Of a DNA stretch of 64,000 bases, positions 43,397-53,141 are shown piece by piece (position 1 is the stretch's first letter; the number at the start of each line of letters is the position of its first letter). The DNA lies in contig NZ_CP038241.1 in the NCBI RefSeq assembly GCF_012222965.1, positions 1,302,001 through 1,366,000 on the forward strand. The letters are read 5' to 3'. A program made the translations under genes and the position numbers. This stretch comes from Allofrancisella inopinata. Lineage in GTDB: Bacteria > Pseudomonadota > Gammaproteobacteria > Francisellales > Francisellaceae. A model generated the notes under the pieces. It saw only the letters and a list, made by a program, of their open reading frames with translations, was not told the origin of the DNA and made no database searches.

Positions 43397-45145
43397 TTAT
43401 TTTTTGAGCATATTTAAATCTATTAATTTAGAGATATTAGAAAACCTGCTTGGATTGTTTGTGGTAGCATATTCCCATATTTCTTTATCTGAAACTATAG
43501 TAACAGTTAGCTTAGCTCTAGTTACGCCAGTATAAACTAGCTTATTTGAAAGAATTTTATTTGCTTTTTGAGGCAAAACTAGCATTACTTCATCAAACTC
43601 AGAACCTTGAGTTTTATGTATTGTCATCGCGTATGCTATTTCGTGCTTTGGTAGCAGAGATATATTTATTTTTTTAAAATCAGTACTTGAATTTTCAAAA
43701 TAAACCTCTTGATTATAAACCAAACCAATATCTCCGTTAAAAACGCCTAGAGTATAATTATTTTCTGTTATCATAATCGGCTTACCATCATAATAATCAG
43801 CACCTTTTTTACCTAAAAGTTTTACTATTTTCTTATTAAAGTTATCTACTCCTATCTGAGTATTTTTATTAGCCAACAATATCCTGAAAGATTTTAAAAT
43901 TTCAAAAGATTTTTTAACGTCTTGAAGTTTCGAAAGTTTGATATAATATTTATGAACAAAATCAGATAAAACAATGTCTAGCTTACTAAGTGAATAGAAG
44001 TTTATTGAACCATAAATATTACTTCTGGGATACAAATTTTGATAATTTTCATTAATTATACTGTTAGCAAATTCGGATATTGCTTTGTTTGAACGGTAAT
44101 TTTTTTGTAAATATATGATACACTCATTAATCAACTCAAAATCACAGTAGCCAGTTAGTTGGCTAATAACTTTCTTAGTCTCATTAAGATTATCTCTAAC
44201 ACCTTTTATTTTAGTGAATTCTACTAATAAATTACCAACTTCTACTGCAGGTAGTTGATTAACGTCTCCAACCAATATAAGTTTGCAATTAGGCTTAATC
44301 GCTTGAAGAATTTTCACAAACAAGCCTATATCAAGCATAGATGCCTCATCTATAATCAAAGCATCGCAATCAGCTAGATTGTTTTTATGGTATTTAAGTT
44401 TAAAAGAATTATTTCGCACACCCAAAAACCGATGTACCGTCATAATTTCTATATCAGTTTTGACATTAAGTTGATCTAGTTCTAATGATTCTATCAGTCT
44501 ATTAGTTGCCTTGCCTGTTGGAGCTAGTATTCGAACGTTTAACTTAGAATTTAAATTTATATATTCTAAAACACTTAGAAGTTTCATAATAGTAGTAGTT
44601 TTACCTGTACCAGGGCCTCCAGAGATAATACTAAAACCTCTAACAAGGGTATTTGCTACTGCTACCTTTTGGTAGTTAATAGCCTCAGACTTATCAAATA
44701 ACTCTTTTAATATTTTTTTAGCTTTTTCAAAATCTAAATTTTTAAGGTCTAGTTTTAATTTACTGGATACAACTTCTGCAATTTCTTTTTCATATAACCA
44801 TAGCCTTCTAAAATATAAGCAATCAAATTTATAAACTATTGGATATTCTTTACTAGCAAGATTCAAGCTTTCAATTTTTTGCTGTAACTTAGCCAAGCTT
44901 TCAAATTTATAACCAACTTTGAAGGTATCTTGTTGAGGCTCAGACCATAAAGTTTGATCTGCTATCTCAGCCAAATCTAAACAGCTATGACCTTGTCTAT
45001 AACTTTCGCTTAAAGCGATTAAAAGATGAAAAATATCAGCGTCATCATTGTTTAAAAAATCAGAAATTTCTTTTGCAAGAAAATAATCTATAGCCTGTAT
45101 GTCTGATAAATAGCTTTGACAGTCTTTTAAACTTTTATAAACCAT
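43397..45145 (-). CDS. recD: exonuclease V subunit RecD
   Basis: 582 residues from the ATG at 45145 (MVYKSLKD); four more codons are open upstream. Superfamily 1B helicase: Walker A ISGGPGTGKTTTIMKL (about residues 174-189), Walker B ALIIDEASMLD, ILVGDVNQLPAVEVG, and the C-terminal AYAMTIHKTQGSEFDEV and YTGVTRAK motifs. 5'-3' helicase of RecBCD. Overlaps the end of recB. recC is not in this window. Confidence 0.95.
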   Translation of the reverse strand: MVYKSLKDCQSYLSDIQAIDYFLAKEISDFLNNDDADIFHLLIALSESYRQGHSCLDLAEIADQTLWSEPQQDTFKVGYKFESLAKLQQKIESLNLASKEYPIVYKFDCLYFRRLWLYEKEIAEVVSSKLKLDLKNLDFEKAKKILKELFDKSEAINYQKVAVANTLVRGFSIISGGPGTGKTTTIMKLLSVLEYINLNSKLNVRILAPTGKATNRLIESLELDQLNVKTDIEIMTVHRFLGVRNNSFKLKYHKNNLADCDALIIDEASMLDIGLFVKILQAIKPNCKLILVGDVNQLPAVEVGNLLVEFTKIKGVRDNLNETKKVISQLTGYCDFELINECIIYLQKNYRSNKAISEFANSIINENYQNLYPRSNIYGSINFYSLSKLDIVLSDFVHKYYIKLSKLQDVKKSFEILKSFRILLANKNTQIGVDNFNKKIVKLLGKKGADYYDGKPIMITENNYTLGVFNGDIGLVYNQEVYFENSSTDFKKINISLLPKHEIAYAMTIHKTQGSEFDEVMLVLPQKANKILSNKLVYTGVTRAKLTVTIVSDKEIWEYATTNNPSRFSNISKLIDLNMLKK

Positions 45146-48100
45146 TATTCTCCCCAAACAAACTGTCTAAGGTTAAAACAATTTGCTTTTCTAAAATAAC
45201 ACTATAAACACCGTATCCATCTTTGAAACCTCTTAAATAAAAATAATACACTCCACCAAAGTTTTTATCAAAATCATAATTTTCTAGATTTTGTCGTAAA
45301 AAGCGGTGTAGTGCTACACCATATATTAAATATTGTAAATCATACATGCTTTGCTGATTTTTTATTTTCATAGCTTCTTGATTATAGTCACTTATTTTAT
45401 CACCTAGGTAATTAGTTTTATAATCAGCCACATAAAAACGACCTTCATACTCAAATATAAGATCTATAAAGCCATGTAACATCCCAAATAATCTTTGGTA
45501 ATCACACTCTAAACTATTTGAATTTCTATACTTAGCTAAAACTTGGTAAATATCTTTTTTAAATAGTGATACATTCGTTACAGGCAAATAAAACTCAGCC
45601 TCTCTTAAGGTTCTTTCCATAGTTAAATTTTGTAACTTGAAATAATTATCTCTTTTATATAAGTTTGGAATATCAGCTTGTACAATCTCTTCTATCCAAG
45701 CCTTTAAATGGACAAAATCAGCTTCCTCTATGACCCTATAAGTCATCATTTGTTCTTTTATTATCTGATCATCTAAAGGCTTACTAAAGTCACTTAACTC
45801 AAGTACATTATGTAGTAAATTACCTGTATCAGCTCCTTTGGTCGCTCTAAATCTTAGTTCTAAACTAGTATTAGTACCTTTATCATCTTCCTTTGCTTCA
45901 TCAATTTTAAAATCTAAAGGCTGTTCATATTGGGTATGTATTGATCTAGTAATACTTGAAAATGACATTAACTGCCAATCTTTTTCAACCTTTTTTGTAA
46001 ATCTTTTTGCTACAAGCTCATCTAAATCTATAGAGCTATTTCTAGATTTATATTCAATAAAATCGATCTCATCAAAGGTTATTAACTCACTATAATTATT
46101 TGGATTATTCGTCACTTTTTGAATCTTATCTTTCCAGCCAGCGGTTTCTGTATACTCCAAAAATAATGCTAATGGACTATATTGTGACTTATTAAAATTA
46201 GCAACTCCAATATAGCATCTATCAACTGCTCTAGTAACTGCTACATATAAAAGCCTCATAGCCTCTTCTAAGACTTGTAATCGAATGTTTTCCGTGACTA
46301 ACTGGGCTTCACCAATCTGATAGTAAGTTTTCTCAAGCATACTAATTTTATTTATAGGAGAATTTTTTTCTAGTTTAGCATCACTAGCAAATGGTACAAA
46401 AACTACAGGATATTCAAGGCCTTTAGAGCCATGAATAGTAACTATTTTTATTAGCTTTTCATCACTTTCTAACCTAAGCTCAGTTTGACTTGATGAACTT
46501 TGATTATTTATCTGTCTTTCTAGCCAGTTAATAAGCTGATCTTTAGATTTATATTTATTTTCAGCAATCTTTACTAATTCTGCTAAATGTAAAATATTTG
46601 TGAGCACTCTCTCCTTTTTAAACTCTCGATTAATGAAATCATTATGCAAAAGCTCCATAATTAAAGCCATAACACCTTGAGTAAACCATATTTGTCTTAA
46701 CTGTCTGACTCTTTGAATCGTTTGTTGCCATTTCAAACTTGTATCAAGGTTTCTATAATCTATAAAATCATCTGCCGTTTTACCAAAAAATGCCGTAGCC
46801 AAAGCTTGCTTTAGAAGTTTTTGGTCCTGATAATTGTTAAGACCTTTTAGTAAAGCGTATAATTGATAAGCCTCATCAGTAGCATAAATATTACTTCTTT
46901 CACTTAAATATACCGAACTAAGACCAACTTCCTTTAAGTTTTCTGTAATAAGTTTAGCTTGATTTAAGTTTTGTACCAATATGGCTATATCTTGCTCTTG
47001 GACTTTTTGAGTTTTTAATAATTTAACTATCTCACTTGCTGTCCACTTAGCAAGTTGTAATCTTAAATTATCTATCGTTAGTTTTTTTTCAGCATCCTCA
47101 AGCTTTGGGTCATAAAGAAAATAGTTAATTGCTGCTAAGTTATCGTCAAAACATCTATCACTTGAAGTTTTAACAGCTTTGATTACTTGATAACCAATAC
47201 CTTGACTAAAAACATCTTCTTTATAATCTTTAGATGTTGGTAAAATATCACTCTTATAAAATAATCTATTATAAGCTGCTACCATCTGAGTAGTAGAACG
47301 CCTGTTTGTGTCCATTGTCCAAATGTATTTTGCACTTTGCTTAGCTTTTAGATAGGTGTAGATATCTCCACCTCTAAATCTATAAATAGCCTGTTTAGGA
47401 TCACCTATCATCACTAAAAGTACTCTTTCATTTTCAAGGGGATAAATAGTATCTAATATTTCATATTGCTCATTATCAGTATCTTGAAATTCATCAATTA
47501 GTGCTACAGGGTATTCTTTTTGTAAAAATAATGCTAACTCTTGCGAAGTTCTTAGAGCATCTCGTAACTTTATAATCAAATCATCAAAGTCTAACACAGC
47601 ATTTTTAGCTTTAAGTTTTTTAAAACTTTCTCTAATATCTAAACACATTTGTTTTGCCAAAACATATGCTTTGAAAACCTGCTTGTAAGCGTCAATATCC
47701 TTGATTTCTCTAGTATATTTATCTTTAAGTACCTTTAAACCACAAAAAATTGGTTCAAACTCTTCTTTTAAACCTCTATAACGATTACCATGTATGAAAG
47801 ACGAAAGCTCTTTAGGAACACTAGTTAATTTATAACTTAAACACCATTCTTTTATAATGTTCCATTCTTGTTCTCTTTCATTCTTCTTACTGTGGTTATT
47901 TACTAATCTCTCAAATATAAAATCACTATGAATAGAAACTCCTTTAAAAACTTTTAATCTCTCTTCATATAATTGTTTTTCAACAACCTCAAAAGATAAA
48001 GCTTCAATTTCATTACTAGAAAGTATAACCTCCCTGAAACCTTTAGAGTTTTGACCAGATCCATTTATAAAACTTTCAGGAGTGTGCCAATTTGTAGACC

Positions 48101-48560
48101 TAAGCAGATTAAACTTTTCTTCATTAGAATTGATATATTTACGAAAATATTCCCTTGTGGCTTCTAATAATAGCTCGGATGTATCAACTTCCATAGACAC
48201 ATCCATGTCCATACCACTTGCAAAAGCTTGCTCACTAAGCACTTTTTTACAAAATCCATGAATAGTAAAAATAGCGGCTTCATCTATTTCTAAAAGTGCT
48301 TTTTTTAGGTGCTTACGCTCTGAAGGATTATTATCATAAGTTGTTAACTTTTCTCTAATTTTACTTTCTACTCTACCAATAATTTCTTGAGTAGCATCTT
48401 TCGTAAATGTCATCACAAGGATATTCTTAGGTAAAAGGTTTTTCTCCAATAATAAGCGAACGTATAGTTCTGTAATATTATAAGTTTTACCAGTACCAGC
48501 ACTAGCTTCTATAATATGGCGACCGGTTAAAGGCATTTCCTTTATATCTAATGGTTGCAT
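45135..48560 (-). CDS. recB: exonuclease V subunit RecB
   Basis: About 1141 residues (two adjacent ATG codons at the start). UvrD-type helicase: HIIEASAGTGKTYNI Walker A, VALIDEFQDTD, IGDPKQAIYRFRGGD, TIHGSKGLEYPVVF and LYVAVTRAVDR. The C-terminal nuclease domain has LMHG-type and VADYKTNYLGD motifs with catalytic Asp and Lys. Repairs double-strand breaks with RecC and RecD. Directly upstream of recD. Confidence 0.96.
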   Translation of the reverse strand: MQPLDIKEMPLTGRHIIEASAGTGKTYNITELYVRLLLEKNLLPKNILVMTFTKDATQEIIGRVESKIREKLTTYDNNPSERKHLKKALLEIDEAAIFTIHGFCKKVLSEQAFASGMDMDVSMEVDTSELLLEATREYFRKYINSNEEKFNLLRSTNWHTPESFINGSGQNSKGFREVILSSNEIEALSFEVVEKQLYEERLKVFKGVSIHSDFIFERLVNNHSKKNEREQEWNIIKEWCLSYKLTSVPKELSSFIHGNRYRGLKEEFEPIFCGLKVLKDKYTREIKDIDAYKQVFKAYVLAKQMCLDIRESFKKLKAKNAVLDFDDLIIKLRDALRTSQELALFLQKEYPVALIDEFQDTDNEQYEILDTIYPLENERVLLVMIGDPKQAIYRFRGGDIYTYLKAKQSAKYIWTMDTNRRSTTQMVAAYNRLFYKSDILPTSKDYKEDVFSQGIGYQVIKAVKTSSDRCFDDNLAAINYFLYDPKLEDAEKKLTIDNLRLQLAKWTASEIVKLLKTQKVQEQDIAILVQNLNQAKLITENLKEVGLSSVYLSERSNIYATDEAYQLYALLKGLNNYQDQKLLKQALATAFFGKTADDFIDYRNLDTSLKWQQTIQRVRQLRQIWFTQGVMALIMELLHNDFINREFKKERVLTNILHLAELVKIAENKYKSKDQLINWLERQINNQSSSSQTELRLESDEKLIKIVTIHGSKGLEYPVVFVPFASDAKLEKNSPINKISMLEKTYYQIGEAQLVTENIRLQVLEEAMRLLYVAVTRAVDRCYIGVANFNKSQYSPLALFLEYTETAGWKDKIQKVTNNPNNYSELITFDEIDFIEYKSRNSSIDLDELVAKRFTKKVEKDWQLMSFSSITRSIHTQYEQPLDFKIDEAKEDDKGTNTSLELRFRATKGADTGNLLHNVLELSDFSKPLDDQIIKEQMMTYRVIEEADFVHLKAWIEEIVQADIPNLYKRDNYFKLQNLTMERTLREAEFYLPVTNVSLFKKDIYQVLAKYRNSNSLECDYQRLFGMLHGFIDLIFEYEGRFYVADYKTNYLGDKISDYNQEAMKIKNQQSMYDLQYLIYGVALHRFLRQNLENYDFDKNFGGVYYFYLRGFKDGYGVYSVILEKQIVLTLDSLFGENNGL

Positions 48561-48664
48561 CAATAAGATTGTCCCTACTTATGTTTCTTTAAATATCTTA
48601 CAGCTTCATATTTACCCTAACAAGTACTATAATTCTTTTAACATTTAAAAAATAATTATTAATC

Positions 48665-49321
48665 ATGGATATAAATCAACTACTTTTAACTATCTTAATG
48701 GCTGGTATTCCTCTAATATTTGCTATAACTATGCATGAAGCTGCTCATGGGCTTGTAGCAAAATTACGTGGAGATAATACAGCTTATATGCTTGGTCGTG
48801 TAACGCTTAATCCTGTACCTCATATAGATCCAATAGGCACAATTCTAGTTCCTGGGCTTATGTTATTATCATCACTTACTGCTGGCTTTCCTTTTATCTT
48901 TGGTTGGGCAAAACCTGTACCTGTTGATTACAGTAAGCTTAAAAATCCTCGTTCAGATATGGCTTTAGTTGCTCTAGCTGGTCCTATGACAAATTTTCTA
49001 ATGGCTTCACTCTGGGCTTTAGTTGCCAAATACGTAACTTTACATCCTTATTTTCAGAGCATGGCTTTATATGGTGTGATGATAAATGTAGTTTTAATGG
49101 TGTTAAACTTGCTACCAATTCCACCATTAGATGGTAGTAAAGTTATTTCAGCATTTTTATCACCTAACGCAGCCTATAAATATAATAGCTACCAACGCTA
49201 TGGGTTTATTATCCTATTGGTACTAATTATCATCCCTTTTGCTGGCTCAAATCTTTTATTTTATATTATGGATCCTTTTATAACTGGTGTTATGAAGCTT
49301 ATACAACTAGTTATTTTTTAA
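48665..49321 (+). CDS. site-2 protease family (M50) membrane metalloprotease
   Basis: 218 residues with about five membrane helices. The zinc-binding HEAAH (about residue 24-28) lies in the first helix. The second conserved block includes LNPVPHIDPIGT and later NLLPIPPLDGSKV, carrying the third ligand Asp. This small form, without a PDZ domain, is the widespread YwhC/Rip-type rhomboid-like S2P of unknown substrate. It is divergent from recB, 100 bases apart. Confidence 0.93.
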   Translation: MDINQLLLTILMAGIPLIFAITMHEAAHGLVAKLRGDNTAYMLGRVTLNPVPHIDPIGTILVPGLMLLSSLTAGFPFIFGWAKPVPVDYSKLKNPRSDMALVALAGPMTNFLMASLWALVAKYVTLHPYFQSMALYGVMINVVLMVLNLLPIPPLDGSKVISAFLSPNAAYKYNSYQRYGFIILLVLIIIPFAGSNLLFYIMDPFITGVMKLIQLVIF

Positions 49322-49406
49322 TTTTAATAACGTTTTAGATATACTACTTTAAATATAAATTTTTGACGTAGCTCAATTAGTGTCGAGAAATGTTAGAGAT
49401 ATAAGA

Positions 49407-49493
49407 TGGTGCCGGAGGCCGGACTCGAACCGGCACTCTGTTGCCAGAACCGGATTTTGAATCCGGCGCGTCTACCAATTTCACCACTCCGGC
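49407..49493 (-). tRNA. tRNA-Leu (CAA)
   Basis: 87 bases with encoded CCA. The acceptor stem GCCGGAG pairs with CTCCGGC; the T loop GGTTCGAGTCC and the long class II variable arm (GGTTCTGGCAACAGAGT region) are visible. The anticodon stem CCGGA/TCCGG holds the loop TTCAAAA, giving anticodon CAA, which reads UUG. Convergent with the site-2 protease gene. Confidence 0.96.
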
Positions 49494-49520
49494 AATGAAT
49501 GGTTGTTTTATTATAAACTA

Positions 49521-50477
49521 TTATAAACCTTCTGGCCAATTATTTATGATAGTACCTAAAGATAAATCCAATTCTACCAATTTATCTTTGATTTCATTTA
49601 AAGATTTTTTACCAAAATTTGGTGCTTTTAGTAACTCTGTTTCTGTTTTTTGTACAAGTTCACCTATATATCTAATATTTACTGCTTTTAAACAGTTTGA
49701 GGATCTTGCTGTTAGATTCAACTCTTCAACGTGCTTTAACAATAAAGGATCAATATTTTTAGTAGGGTCTTCTACAAAAACACCTTGGTTTATTTCATCA
49801 ACATTAACCACATTAACTAATTGGCTTTGAATCTTAGCAGCTGCTAGTCTTAAAGCATCTTGAGAAGTTATATTACCATTAGTTTTAATATCAAAACCTA
49901 AACTATCAAGATCTGTACGTCTGCCAACGCGGGCGTTTTTAACTTCAAACTCACAAAAAGTGACTGGTGAAAAAGTAGCATCTAGCAAAAATTCACCATC
50001 TTTGAAACTTTCTAATGCTGGTCTATAGCCAACGCCCTTTTCAACTTTAGCTTCTATTTTAAGTTTTTTACCACCTATGTAGCTACAAATAAACACATCT
50101 TCATTTATAGTCAAACCTTCAGTTAATTTAGCTTCTTGAGAAAAAATCTCTTCAGCAGAACCTGATAAATCAAAAATAATAGTTCCTGTATCTACATTAT
50201 CAGCTAATGTTACAGCAAGAGCTTTAACATTTAGGATAATATCAGCAACAGTTTCTTCACATGGAATTATATCTTCCAAAGAAGTAACTTTACCATCGTT
50301 AATTTTGATACTAGTAATACACGCCCCGCCAATAGAGTAAAGCATAGTCTGCTTTAAGGCAAAACCGAGAGTATAACCAGCACCTCTATCTAACGCTTCA
50401 AAAGAGAATTTAGTTGCATTTTTACCGTAGTCATTTATCTTAATATTAGTAGGGTGTAGTAAATTTTCTATAGCCAT
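49521..50477 (-). CDS. rpoA2: RNA polymerase alpha subunit paralogue (RpoA2-like)
   Basis: 318 residues. The N-terminal domain (residues 1-235) has [23 protein letters not shown] in place of the usual alpha dimerisation block, then [11 protein letters not shown] and [31 protein letters not shown] leading to the C-terminal DNA-binding domain ([33 protein letters not shown]). It is not in a ribosomal-protein operon but stands between tRNA-Leu and rarA. Francisella is known to have two different alpha subunits that assemble together; this matches the stand-alone one. Confidence 0.9.
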   Translation of the reverse strand: MAIENLLHPTNIKINDYGKNATKFSFEALDRGAGYTLGFALKQTMLYSIGGACITSIKINDGKVTSLEDIIPCEETVADIILNVKALAVTLADNVDTGTIIFDLSGSAEEIFSQEAKLTEGLTINEDVFICSYIGGKKLKIEAKVEKGVGYRPALESFKDGEFLLDATFSPVTFCEFEVKNARVGRRTDLDSLGFDIKTNGNITSQDALRLAAAKIQSQLVNVVNVDEINQGVFVEDPTKNIDPLLLKHVEELNLTARSSNCLKAVNIRYIGELVQKTETELLKAPNFGKKSLNEIKDKLVELDLSLGTIINNWPEGL

Positions 50478-50560
50478 AGTTGTTGAGAAACCAAGTATAT
50501 TTATGTAGAGATATTTTCAATTCCAAAGATTATAACACATAAATTCAATTTTTTAATAGA

Positions 50561-51802
50561 TTAATTGAGCCTTATTTTATTTATACTATCAAGCTTTGTT
50601 TTAATCTTACTTTCAAAACCATTTGCTGTAGGTGTATAAAAATGCTGATCTATATCTACAGGTAAATATTGTTGCTTCACATACGAGTTTGGGTAATCAT
50701 GAGGGTATAAGTATTTGCTGTCTTTATAATTTTTAAGATGTTGAGGAACATCTATATTTCCTTTACTCTTAATTACCTCTAGAGCTTTCTTATATGCCTT
50801 ATAGCAAGCATTACTTTTAGGTGCTACTGCTAGGTATATAGCTGCTTGAGATAAAACTAACCCACCTTCAGGCATACCTAGTTTCTCATAAGCGTTCCAA
50901 GCATCTAGCGCGACTCTTAAAGCTTGTGGATCAGCATTACCAATATCTTCAGAAGATATACAAAGCATTCTTCTAGCTATAACTAAAGGATCTACTCCAT
51001 TTTCTAACATCAATCCTAACCAAAATATAGCTGCATCTGGGTCTGTTCCTCTTATAGACTTATGAAAAGCTGATAATTGCTCGTAAAATTCTTTACCATC
51101 ACGGTGAAAATCTCTAGTTGTTTCACCAATAGCCTTATCAAACAACTCTTTGTTGAAAACAATAGTATCTGAATGCTCACTAATCAAAAACATCCTTTCT
51201 ATTAAGTTTAGAATCTTACGACAATCGCCTTCGCTATAATTATATATCGCGCCAGTAAGATCGTTTTCTAAAGAAATATTATATTTTGAAAGTATAGCAT
51301 CTTGTTTTAGTGCCCTTTGAATTAAGTTTTGCGTACCTAATTGATCTAGTCTTTTTAATCGTAGTATAAACACTCGGGAGATTAAAGCATCATTTAAGTA
51401 ATAAGTTGGATTCTCAGTAGTAGCTCCTATTAAAATTATTTTTCCTGACTCCACATACGGCAAAAGCAAATCTTGTTGAGATTTATTAAAGCGATGAATT
51501 TCATCTAAGAATAAAACAAAACTATCTAAATGCTCGTTATCAGCTATTATTTTTTTAACCTCTTTCACTCCTGAGTCTACAGCTGATAATTCAAAAAATT
51601 CCAAGTCTTTTGATTTAGCTATAATCCTTGCAACAGTAGTTTTACCAACACCTGTTTTGCCGCATAAGATTAGAGAACAAACACTATCAGCTTTACTAAA
51701 TATCTTGGTTAAAACACCATTTTCAGTAAGTAAATGCTCTTGCCCAGCTACTTCATCAATATTTTGTGGTCGCAATCTAGCAGCTAGTGGAATGTGTTTC
51801 AT
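50561..51802 (-). CDS. rarA: replication-associated recombination protein A
   Basis: 413 residues, RarA/MgsA/WRNIP1 AAA+ ATPase. AARLRPQNIDEVAGQEHLL at the start; Walker A LCGKTGVGKTT (about residues 46-56); Walker B FLDEIHRFNKSQQDLLLP; GATTENPTYYLNDALISR sensor region; and the C-terminal AYKKALEVI ... VPQHLKN typical of the family. Acts at stalled replication forks. An IS110-family element is inserted about 45-70 bases upstream of its start. Confidence 0.96.
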   Translation of the reverse strand: MKHIPLAARLRPQNIDEVAGQEHLLTENGVLTKIFSKADSVCSLILCGKTGVGKTTVARIIAKSKDLEFFELSAVDSGVKEVKKIIADNEHLDSFVLFLDEIHRFNKSQQDLLLPYVESGKIILIGATTENPTYYLNDALISRVFILRLKRLDQLGTQNLIQRALKQDAILSKYNISLENDLTGAIYNYSEGDCRKILNLIERMFLISEHSDTIVFNKELFDKAIGETTRDFHRDGKEFYEQLSAFHKSIRGTDPDAAIFWLGLMLENGVDPLVIARRMLCISSEDIGNADPQALRVALDAWNAYEKLGMPEGGLVLSQAAIYLAVAPKSNACYKAYKKALEVIKSKGNIDVPQHLKNYKDSKYLYPHDYPNSYVKQQYLPVDIDQHFYTPTANGFESKIKTKLDSINKIRLN

Positions 51803-51870
51803 ATTTTAAGCCCTATAAAAACATGTAATGAATCTAAAATGTTGTGTCATCAACTATGTTGCTAATTTCT

Positions 51871-52818
51871 TTATAAGACCTTCAAATCTCTTTTTAGATC
51901 TCTAATTTTAGCATTAGCAATGACTATAATTTTTCTCATAACAGCTACAAGTGCTACCATCTTCTTTTTACCCCTTTCAACAAGATCTCTATAAAATATT
52001 CCAAGCTTACCATTACTTCTAGCAGCAGTTAATGCTGACATAAATAATATAGGTTTTAAATCAGCTCTACCACCATAAGTCTTTCTATAACCAACCTTCT
52101 TACCACTTTCATACGGATATGGAGCTACTCCTGCTAAAGAAGCTATTTGTTTACGGTTTAAGTTTCCTAACTCAGGCATCAAAGCAAGTAAAGATGTGGC
52201 TGTAGCATTTCCTAAACCAGTAACCTCTTTAACTAATAGATCTCTAGCTTTTACTAAGTATTGGCAATCATCGACTAACTTATTTATATAACTTTCTATA
52301 ATCATAATCTCTTGTTTATAGAATCCTATCATTCTTTGGTGAGAGTCTTTTGTACATTTTTGGTCTGGTGCTTGATATCTATTTTTTTCAGCTACTAACT
52401 GTTTTTTAATATCTTGTTTTCTAAGAATATATTTTATAAGCTTCTGCATTTTATCATCATTAGGTTGATAACATTCTAGATCACGGTGTCTTTCATACCC
52501 ATATTTAGCTAGTCCAATAGCATCAATATTATCTGATTTACCTAATTGACCTGTAGAACGAATAAAATGTTTAACTACTCTAGTATTAGCTCTGTGAACA
52601 ACTATATTCTTAGCTATTAAATACTCAAGTAAAGCTTTTTCATAGCCTCCAGTAGTTTCAAGAACTACAAAAGAATTATCCTTGAGTATAGGATGATCTG
52701 ATAAAAGCTCATCAAAACCAGTTAAGTTATTAAGATATTTAAAAGTCTTTTTCTTAGCATGAATTGCTACTACAAAATCATTCTTTGATATATCAATACC
52801 GATAAAATTATGATACAT
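51871..52818 (-). CDS. IS110-family transposase
   Basis: 315 residues, intact. N-terminal DEDD_Tnp domain: FIGIDISKNDFVVAI with the first catalytic Asp, VLETTGGYEKALLEYL, and KSDNIDAIGLAKYG with the later acidic residues. The C-terminal Tnp_2 domain (about 185-280) includes VTGLGNATATSLLALMPELG, LAGVAPYPYESGKKVG and the RADLKPILFMSALTA region with its conserved Ser. IS110 enzymes recombine DNA guided by a bridge RNA made from the element. Full length, so potentially active. Confidence 0.95.
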   Translation of the reverse strand: MYHNFIGIDISKNDFVVAIHAKKKTFKYLNNLTGFDELLSDHPILKDNSFVVLETTGGYEKALLEYLIAKNIVVHRANTRVVKHFIRSTGQLGKSDNIDAIGLAKYGYERHRDLECYQPNDDKMQKLIKYILRKQDIKKQLVAEKNRYQAPDQKCTKDSHQRMIGFYKQEIMIIESYINKLVDDCQYLVKARDLLVKEVTGLGNATATSLLALMPELGNLNRKQIASLAGVAPYPYESGKKVGYRKTYGGRADLKPILFMSALTAARSNGKLGIFYRDLVERGKKKMVALVAVMRKIIVIANAKIRDLKRDLKVL

Positions 52819-52995
52819 TTCAAGTATCTCCTTAGTATGTTTATAAATGTTTGCGATTGTAAACGGTCGTTAAAACCAAGCAACTATCCAAACGTATTAA
52901 GGAGATAACCCAAGTACCTTGATGACGACGATTGTTTAAATCTATTCCGGGACGGTCGCTTGGGTTATAATCAAAACTATTAAACAGCTCTGATT
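52819..52995 (-). ncRNA. candidate bridge-RNA region of the IS110 element
   Basis: Non-coding 5' side of the transposase. It contains a perfect nine-base stem (52906-52914 with 52959-52967, TAACCCAAG/CTTGGGTTA) enclosing a loop of 44 bases, and the string ACGGTCG occurs twice (52863-52869 and 52952-52958). IS110-subgroup bridge RNAs come from exactly this side and have stem-loops with large internal guide loops. Boundaries are approximate and no expression evidence is available. Confidence 0.45.
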
Positions 52996-53035
52996 TAACT
53001 CCTTAGTAAACATTATACTAAGAATTTAACTTACA

Positions 53036-53104
53036 ATCCCGGGCTTGTACCGGAATCTCTTTACTATTGGCTATGATTTAAAAGATTCCCACTTTCGTGG
53101 GAAT
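53036..53104. repeat. REP-like palindrome pair
   Basis: Two palindromes about 30 bases apart: CCCGGGCTTGTACCGG (53038-53053, imperfect) and a perfect eight-base stem ATTCCCAC/GTGGGAAT with a four-base loop (53085-53104). The combination resembles the repetitive extragenic palindromes often found in proteobacterial genomes. Non-coding 53105-53141 carries nothing else. Confidence 0.65.
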
Positions 53105-53106
53105 GA
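53080..53106 (-). terminator. possible terminator of ppx/gppA
   Basis: Read on the minus strand the perfect palindrome forms an eight-pair GC-rich stem with a GAAA loop followed by CTTTT. It lies about 40 bases beyond the ppx/gppA stop, so it could work as an intrinsic terminator as well as being part of a REP. Confidence 0.45.
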
Positions 53107-53141
53107 CAATTTTTCATTATAATTTACTTACTATTTTCAAT

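Larger units (their letters stand above)
51850..52995 (-). mobile_element. IS110-family insertion sequence (intact transposase)
   Basis: Approximate limits: the transposase (51871-52818), a short 3' side and a long 5' non-coding side of about 170 bases, the layout of the IS110 subgroup. No terminal inverted repeats are seen, as usual for this group, so exact ends cannot be fixed. A REP-like palindromic region lies just beyond the 5' side (53036-53104), and such repeats are known targets of this family. A 15-base string at its 3' edge (51846-51860) recurs inverted at 5241-5255. Confidence 0.7.

Noticed and set aside
45135-48560. Addiction or anti-phage locus around recB-recD
   Set aside because: These are ordinary RecBCD subunits with intact motifs; nothing defence-like is attached apart from the unrelated tiny lipoproteins.
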